A DNA stretch of 64,000 bases from Naasia sp. SYSU D00948. GTDB taxonomy: Bacteria > Actinomycetota > Actinomycetes > Actinomycetales > Microbacteriaceae. Position numbers and translations under genes: made by a program. The stretch covers positions 1-64,000 of the forward strand of contig NZ_JAFMTA010000001.1 in assembly GCF_017916515.1 (NCBI RefSeq). The letters run 5' to 3'. The notes under the pieces were generated by a model. The model was not told where the DNA came from. It saw nothing but the letters and a program-made list of their open reading frames with translations, and made no database searches. Below, in pieces: positions 60,707 to 64,000 of this stretch. Numbering within the stretch: position 1 is the stretch's first letter; the number at the start of each line of letters is the position of its first letter.

Positions 60707-61546
60707 TCAGCGCGCGAAGAAGGCGCCCAGCACCAGGGCGCCGACGGCCGCTCCGGCGGCGAGGAGGGCCGGCGAGCCGGCGACGATCGCCCGCACGGTC
60801 CGCGCCCACCGGCGGTCCGCCTCGGCGAGCTCGGCCTGGAGCGCGCCGAACCCGTCGTCGAGCGGCCCTTCCGCTCCCCACGTCTCCGGGACGGCGGCCG
60901 CGTCCGCGATCCGGTCGACGATCACCGCCGAGCACACCTCGCGCAGCGACCGGAGCCAGGGAACGACGTCCTCGAGCGGAAGGACGCGCGCCGAGGTCGG
61001 CGGGGTCCGCACGACCACACGCTCGGGCGCGGGGAACGCGACGATCGGGACGACGGGGACGCCTCCACGGAGGACCGCGGCGAGCCGCTCCCGGATCGCC
61101 GGCACGACGCTCTCCGCCGCGGCCACCGCGTCCGACCCCGCCCCGTCCACCGACAGGAGGTCGGCCGACACCCAGACCGAGGCCCTCGGACGCGGCTCCG
61201 GGAAGAGCGCGAACACCCCGGCCGGCCCCACGAGCAGGTGCGGCACGACAGGGCCGTCCAGGGGAACCGAGTGCAGCACCGTCCAGTCGGCGGGCAGCCT
61301 CCGCAGAAGATCCGCGGCGTCCCGCTCGATCCGGGCGCGCTCGTACCACGCGGCGGCGGGCGCGCCCAGCGGCGCGAGGCCGGCGAAGCGCCCGAGTCGG
61401 GACCGCGGCGGCGCGGCCGCGTGCTCAGCCAGGCTCGCCGCGAGCGCCCCGGAACCCGGAGACTGCGACCGCAGGCTGGGCGGAGGAGGCGGAGGACTCG
61501 CGGGCGCGCGGCGAGGCGCGCCCGTGCGCAGCCGAATCCCCGTCAT
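60707..61546 (-). CDS. NERD-like protein with degenerate nuclease core and C-terminal anchor
   Basis: 279 residues: Pro/Ser-rich N-terminus (1-45), a segment like the nuclease-related domain (WTVLHSVPLDGPVVPHLLVGPAGVFALF, about 88-116) and a C-terminal membrane helix (about 256-277). In active NERD proteins the matching part reads IDH..VGP.GVF..D.K; here the acidic and lysine positions are lost, so nuclease activity is unlikely. The family call is by eye and tentative. Confidence 0.6.
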   Translation of the reverse strand: MTGIRLRTGAPRRAPASPPPPPPSLRSQSPGSGALAASLAEHAAAPPRSRLGRFAGLAPLGAPAAAWYERARIERDAADLLRRLPADWTVLHSVPLDGPVVPHLLVGPAGVFALFPEPRPRASVWVSADLLSVDGAGSDAVAAAESVVPAIRERLAAVLRGGVPVVPIVAFPAPERVVVRTPPTSARVLPLEDVVPWLRSLREVCSAVIVDRIADAAAVPETWGAEGPLDDGFGALQAELAEADRRWARTVRAIVAGSPALLAAGAAVGALVLGAFFAR

Positions 61547-61602
61547 GCAAGCCCCCCGGTGGCCCGCCGGAGTGCGGAGCAGCGCAACGTAGGCTCGTGC
61601 TC

Positions 61603-62373
61603 ATGCGGTGGCGGACCGTCTCGGAATTCAAGCACGCGGGCCGGACGATGCTCGTGAAGCGGCTCGGCGCGGGATCGGGCCCGCACTTCGTGCTCGTGCA
61701 CGGCATCGGCGTCGGGACGTCGTACTTCCACCGGCTCGCGAAGGCCCTCGCCCCGTTCGGCGAGGTCATCACGGTGGAGCTGCCCGGCTACGGCCGCGCC
61801 CCGCGGCCCGAGACGCCCATGTCGATCGAGGACTTCGCGGAGATCCTGTCCGCGTACCTGATCGCCGAGGACGTCCCCGATCCCGTGCTCGTGGGCAACT
61901 CGATGGGGACGCAGATCGTGGTCGAGGCCTCGCTGCAGCACCCGGACCGGTTCCGCCGCCTCGTGCTCCTCGGCACGGTGGTGGACCCGCGTGAGCGGAC
62001 CGCGCCGCAGCAGGCGCTCCGCCTGCTTCAGGACTGCCTGTTCTGCGAATCGATCCCGTCCAACATCGCCGTGTTCGCCGACTACGTCCGCACGGGGGTG
62101 CGCTGGTACCTCGCGACCCTGCCCTCGATGCTCGCCTACCGGACGGAGGAGGCGGTCACCCGCCTGACCGCCGAGACGGTCGTGATGCGCGGGGCGCGGG
62201 ACCCGATCTCGAAGCACGAGTGGAACGAGCAGCTGGCGGCCTCGATCCCTTCCTCCCGGCTGATCGAGGTGCCCCGCAAGGGCCATGTCGTCATGTACAC
62301 GGCACCGGAGGCCGTGGTCGAGCCGATCCTCGAGCTTGCGCGTGCGGAGCAGGCGGGCCTGGAGCAGCGGTGA
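61603..62373 (+). CDS. Alpha/beta hydrolase
   Basis: 256 residues. FVLVHGIGVGTSYFHRLAKAL (about residues 27-47), nucleophile elbow GNSMGT (about 102-107), acidic GARDPIS and catalytic His in RKGHVVMY. The substrate is unknown. The ATG at 61603 follows -10 TAGGCT (61590-61595) by 7 nt. It overlaps the next hydrolase gene (GTGA), so the two are a coupled pair. Confidence 0.88.
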   Translation: MRWRTVSEFKHAGRTMLVKRLGAGSGPHFVLVHGIGVGTSYFHRLAKALAPFGEVITVELPGYGRAPRPETPMSIEDFAEILSAYLIAEDVPDPVLVGNSMGTQIVVEASLQHPDRFRRLVLLGTVVDPRERTAPQQALRLLQDCLFCESIPSNIAVFADYVRTGVRWYLATLPSMLAYRTEEAVTRLTAETVVMRGARDPISKHEWNEQLAASIPSSRLIEVPRKGHVVMYTAPEAVVEPILELARAEQAGLEQR

Positions 62374-63110
62374 GGCTGCTCGCCAACGGCTGGTTCTGGC
62401 TCCTCGACTACCTGTACGTCGCCGTCAAGCAGGTGCAGGCCTTCGTCGTCCGGGTGGACCCCGCGACGTACCGGTCCCCCGCCGCACTCGGACGGCCCGT
62501 CCTGCTGATCCCCGGCATCTACGAGACGTGGCAGTTCATGCGGCCGGTCGCCGAGCTGCTGCGCGACCGGGGGCATCCCATCCACGTCGTCACCGGGCTC
62601 GGCTGGAACACGTCGACGATCCGCGACAGCGCCGACCTCGTCGCGGCCTACCTCGAGGAGGCGGACCTGCGCGGCGTCACGCTCGTGGCGCACAGCAAGG
62701 GCGGCCTGATCGGCAAGTACACCATGCTGCGCCGGGACCCGGAGGGGCGCATCGACAGGATGGTCGCCATCGCGACGCCGTTCTCCGGCTCCATCTACGC
62801 CCGGTACGCCCTGACGCGGTCGATCCGTGACTTCTCCCCCGCCGACACCACTCTTCGGATGCTCGGCGAGCATCTCGACGTCAACCGGCGGATCACGTCG
62901 ATCGAGCCGTCGTTCGATCCGCACATCCCGGGCGGCAGCAGGCTCGACGGCGCGGTCAACGTGCGCCTGCGCGCGGCAGGACACTTCCGCATCTTCGGCA
63001 CCGCCGAGCTGCTGCGCGAAGTCGAGCGCGCGGTGGACGGCACCCCGGAGCACGCGCTGGACGGGGTCCCCGAACCCCGCGTGGAGAGGGCGCCCGGAGC
63101 TCAGGAGTAG
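62370..63110 (+). CDS. Lipase-like alpha/beta hydrolase
   Basis: 246 residues. VLLIPGIYETWQFMRPVAELL (about residues 43-63), nucleophile motif VAHSKGG (about 109-115) and a possible catalytic His in RAAGHFRIFG. It resembles PGAP1/lipase-type esterases. The GTG at 62370 overlaps the preceding hydrolase stop by 4 nt. The last 10 bases overlap the convergent small gene. Confidence 0.85.
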   Translation: MRLLANGWFWLLDYLYVAVKQVQAFVVRVDPATYRSPAALGRPVLLIPGIYETWQFMRPVAELLRDRGHPIHVVTGLGWNTSTIRDSADLVAAYLEEADLRGVTLVAHSKGGLIGKYTMLRRDPEGRIDRMVAIATPFSGSIYARYALTRSIRDFSPADTTLRMLGEHLDVNRRITSIEPSFDPHIPGGSRLDGAVNVRLRAAGHFRIFGTAELLREVERAVDGTPEHALDGVPEPRVERAPGAQE

Positions 63111-63310
63111 GCGCGGTCCTCGTACCCGCCCGGCCGGTACGTGTAGTCCGGGCCGTCGGGGTCGAGCTCCCAGACCTCGTCGACGGGGCTCCCCTCGACA
63201 TCGACGGTGCGCGTGAAGCTGCGCTGGGGGCCTCCCTGGATCAGCTCGAGCTCGACCGTCTCCGTCGAGTCGCCGCGGGCAAGGGTTGCCGTGTAGGTGT
63301 TGTCCGCCAT
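63101..63310 (-). CDS. Small hypothetical protein
   Basis: 69 residues, acidic, TYTATLARGDSTETVELELIQGG start and YRPGGYEDRAYS end, predicted all-beta and cytoplasmic. The start is supported by -10 TAGGGT (63317-63322) 6 nt upstream of the ATG. Function unknown. Confidence 0.68.
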   Translation of the reverse strand: MADNTYTATLARGDSTETVELELIQGGPQRSFTRTVDVEGSPVDEVWELDPDGPDYTYRPGGYEDRAYS

Positions 63311-63356
63311 GTCGGCACCCTACTCCGGCCCTCCGGGCGCCGCCCCGCCTTGCGCA

Positions 63357-63731
63357 TCAGCCGGCGCCGTGCTCGTCGGGCTCCTTCATGTACCACTCGG
63401 TGAAGCGCGAGGCGCGGCCGTCGGCCCCCAGGACGATCACCCACAGGTTGCGGTAGTTGCGTCCGTTCCGGTACGCCGTCCGGCCCTCGACGAACACCGT
63501 GTCGCCGTCCCGGGCGAGCGGGTGCCACTCGAACGTCCAGTCGCCCGGCTCGTCCCGTCCCTCGAGCCAGCTGTCGACGATCGCCTCGATCCCGGCGACC
63601 GGCTCGTCCCAGGGGTTGTAGCGGTACTCCGCGTCCTCGGTGAAGAGGGCGCGGATGTCGCCCGGATCGTTGGTCGTCCAGGCGGTGCGGTAGCGGTCCA
63701 TCCAGTCCGTGACGTCGTCCCACTCGCTCAT
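63357..63731 (-). CDS. SnoaL/NTF2-like protein
   Basis: 124 residues with the cone-shaped NTF2 fold pattern: WMDRYRTAWTTNDPGDIRALFTEDAEYRYNPW at the start and WVIVLGADGRASRFTEWYM at the end. Such proteins are small isomerases, hydrolases or binding proteins; the role here is unknown. The ATG start at 63731 fits the fold, and longer upstream frames do not add conserved sequence. Confidence 0.82.
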   Translation of the reverse strand: MSEWDDVTDWMDRYRTAWTTNDPGDIRALFTEDAEYRYNPWDEPVAGIEAIVDSWLEGRDEPGDWTFEWHPLARDGDTVFVEGRTAYRNGRNYRNLWVIVLGADGRASRFTEWYMKEPDEHGAG

Positions 63732-63803
63732 GCGCACGTGTCTACACGACCGCACCGACACGCCGCATCCCCGGGAATCCCCGGGCGGTCCCCCTGGTTG
63801 TAG

Positions 63804-64000
63804 ATGCAAATGGGCAAGCAATTCGAAGAGTTCGAGGACGGCGGGGTCGTCCTCAAGTACCGACGTCACTCCAACGGGCGCGGCCTGATCGCCATGACCG
63901 CGAAGGCCGACCCCACCGCATTCGTCGCGCCCTCCGCCTACGTGGAGGCCGACTCCCGCATCGACCGCGACGCGCGCATCGGCGAGGGCACCTGGATCGA
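63804..64000 (+). CDS. Hexapeptide-repeat acyltransferase, 5' part only
   Basis: About 65 residues are visible before the window ends. MQMGKQFEEFEDGGVVLKYRRHSNGRGLIAM is followed by isoleucine/valine-spaced hexads (FVAPSAYVEADSRIDRDARIGEGTWI) that begin a left-handed beta-helix. These are typical of acetyl- or sugar-nucleotide-linked acyltransferases. A second ATG two codons later (63810) is an alternative start. Confidence 0.75.
   Translation, partial: MQMGKQFEEFEDGGVVLKYRRHSNGRGLIAMTAKADPTAFVAPSAYVEADSRIDRDARIGEGTWI

Noticed and set aside
63735-63803. A further GACACGCCGC core with flanking TCTACA/TGTAGA arms near the right end
   Set aside because: The decamer is there (about 63757-63766), but the arms pair with gaps and mismatches. 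It may belong to the intergenic-element class, but the evidence is too thin.

Overview
The window is GC-rich bacterial chromosome from an actinobacterium, most likely a member of the Microbacteriaceae. The grounds are the dense codon bias, the conserved core gene orders (hisC-hisB-hisH-priA; lexA/hflX/dapF/miaA-miaB/recX-recA/clgR/cinA-pgsA/ftsK/rnj-dapA/thyX/dapB) and the many genes whose -10 hexamer lies 6-8 nt before the start codon, as in leaderless actinobacterial mRNAs. It is almost all housekeeping chromosome. I see no prophage, insertion sequence, CRISPR array or tRNA.

Layout. 1-346: promoter and leader of a ribosomal RNA operon whose 16S gene lies just left of the window on the minus strand. 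0.3-5.5 kb: tyrS, a SatD-like DNA-binding protein with a membrane partner, an alpha/beta hydrolase, an SDR and a 3-methyladenine glycosylase. 5.5-13.6 kb: arginine biosynthesis run argC-J-B-D-F-G-H (minus strand), ending in a 37-residue membrane protein. 13.9-19.6 kb: pheS-pheT, a spore-photoproduct-lyase-like radical SAM protein and a SpoU-type RNA methyltransferase. 19.8-21.7 kb: infC-rpmI-rplT with a long structured leader, and a DUF1844 gene. 21.7-27.0 kb: hisC-hisB-hisH-priA-sseB-PLP decarboxylase. 27.0-36.6 kb: SOS and RNA-modification block: LysM protein, lexA, hflX, RsmC-like methyltransferase, dapF, miaA, miaB, recX, recA, DUF3046. 36.6-49.4 kb: clgR, cinA, pgsA, pentapeptide protein, ftsK, GNAT, RNase J, dapA, SDR, thyX, epimerase, dapB. 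49.6-57.1 kb: histidine phosphatase, M16 peptidase and pnp, with a TetR plus two aldo/keto reductase cassette between the last two. 57.3-64.0 kb: FUSC membrane protein, a flavin monooxygenase/FMN reductase pair under a palindromic operator, two lipase-like hydrolases, small proteins and the 5' end of a hexapeptide acyltransferase.

The most unusual content is in the intergenic DNA. A 101-bp element occurs three times (2984-3084 inverted, 19681-19781, 49432-49532). Each copy has four 12-14 nt units at exactly the same offsets (0, 40, 70, 89), one facing the other three. Several other intergenic gaps hold long inverted repeats with unrelated arms (4818-4858, 13736-13801, 17547-17635, 28382-28455, 30719-30775, 58361-58414), and one of these shares the core GACACGCCGT with the 101-bp family. 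Other points: an SOS-box variant shared by the lexA/LysM gap and recA, probable CUG or AUC start codons (an SDR, the glycosylase, infC), and an aldo/keto reductase that has lost its catalytic histidine.
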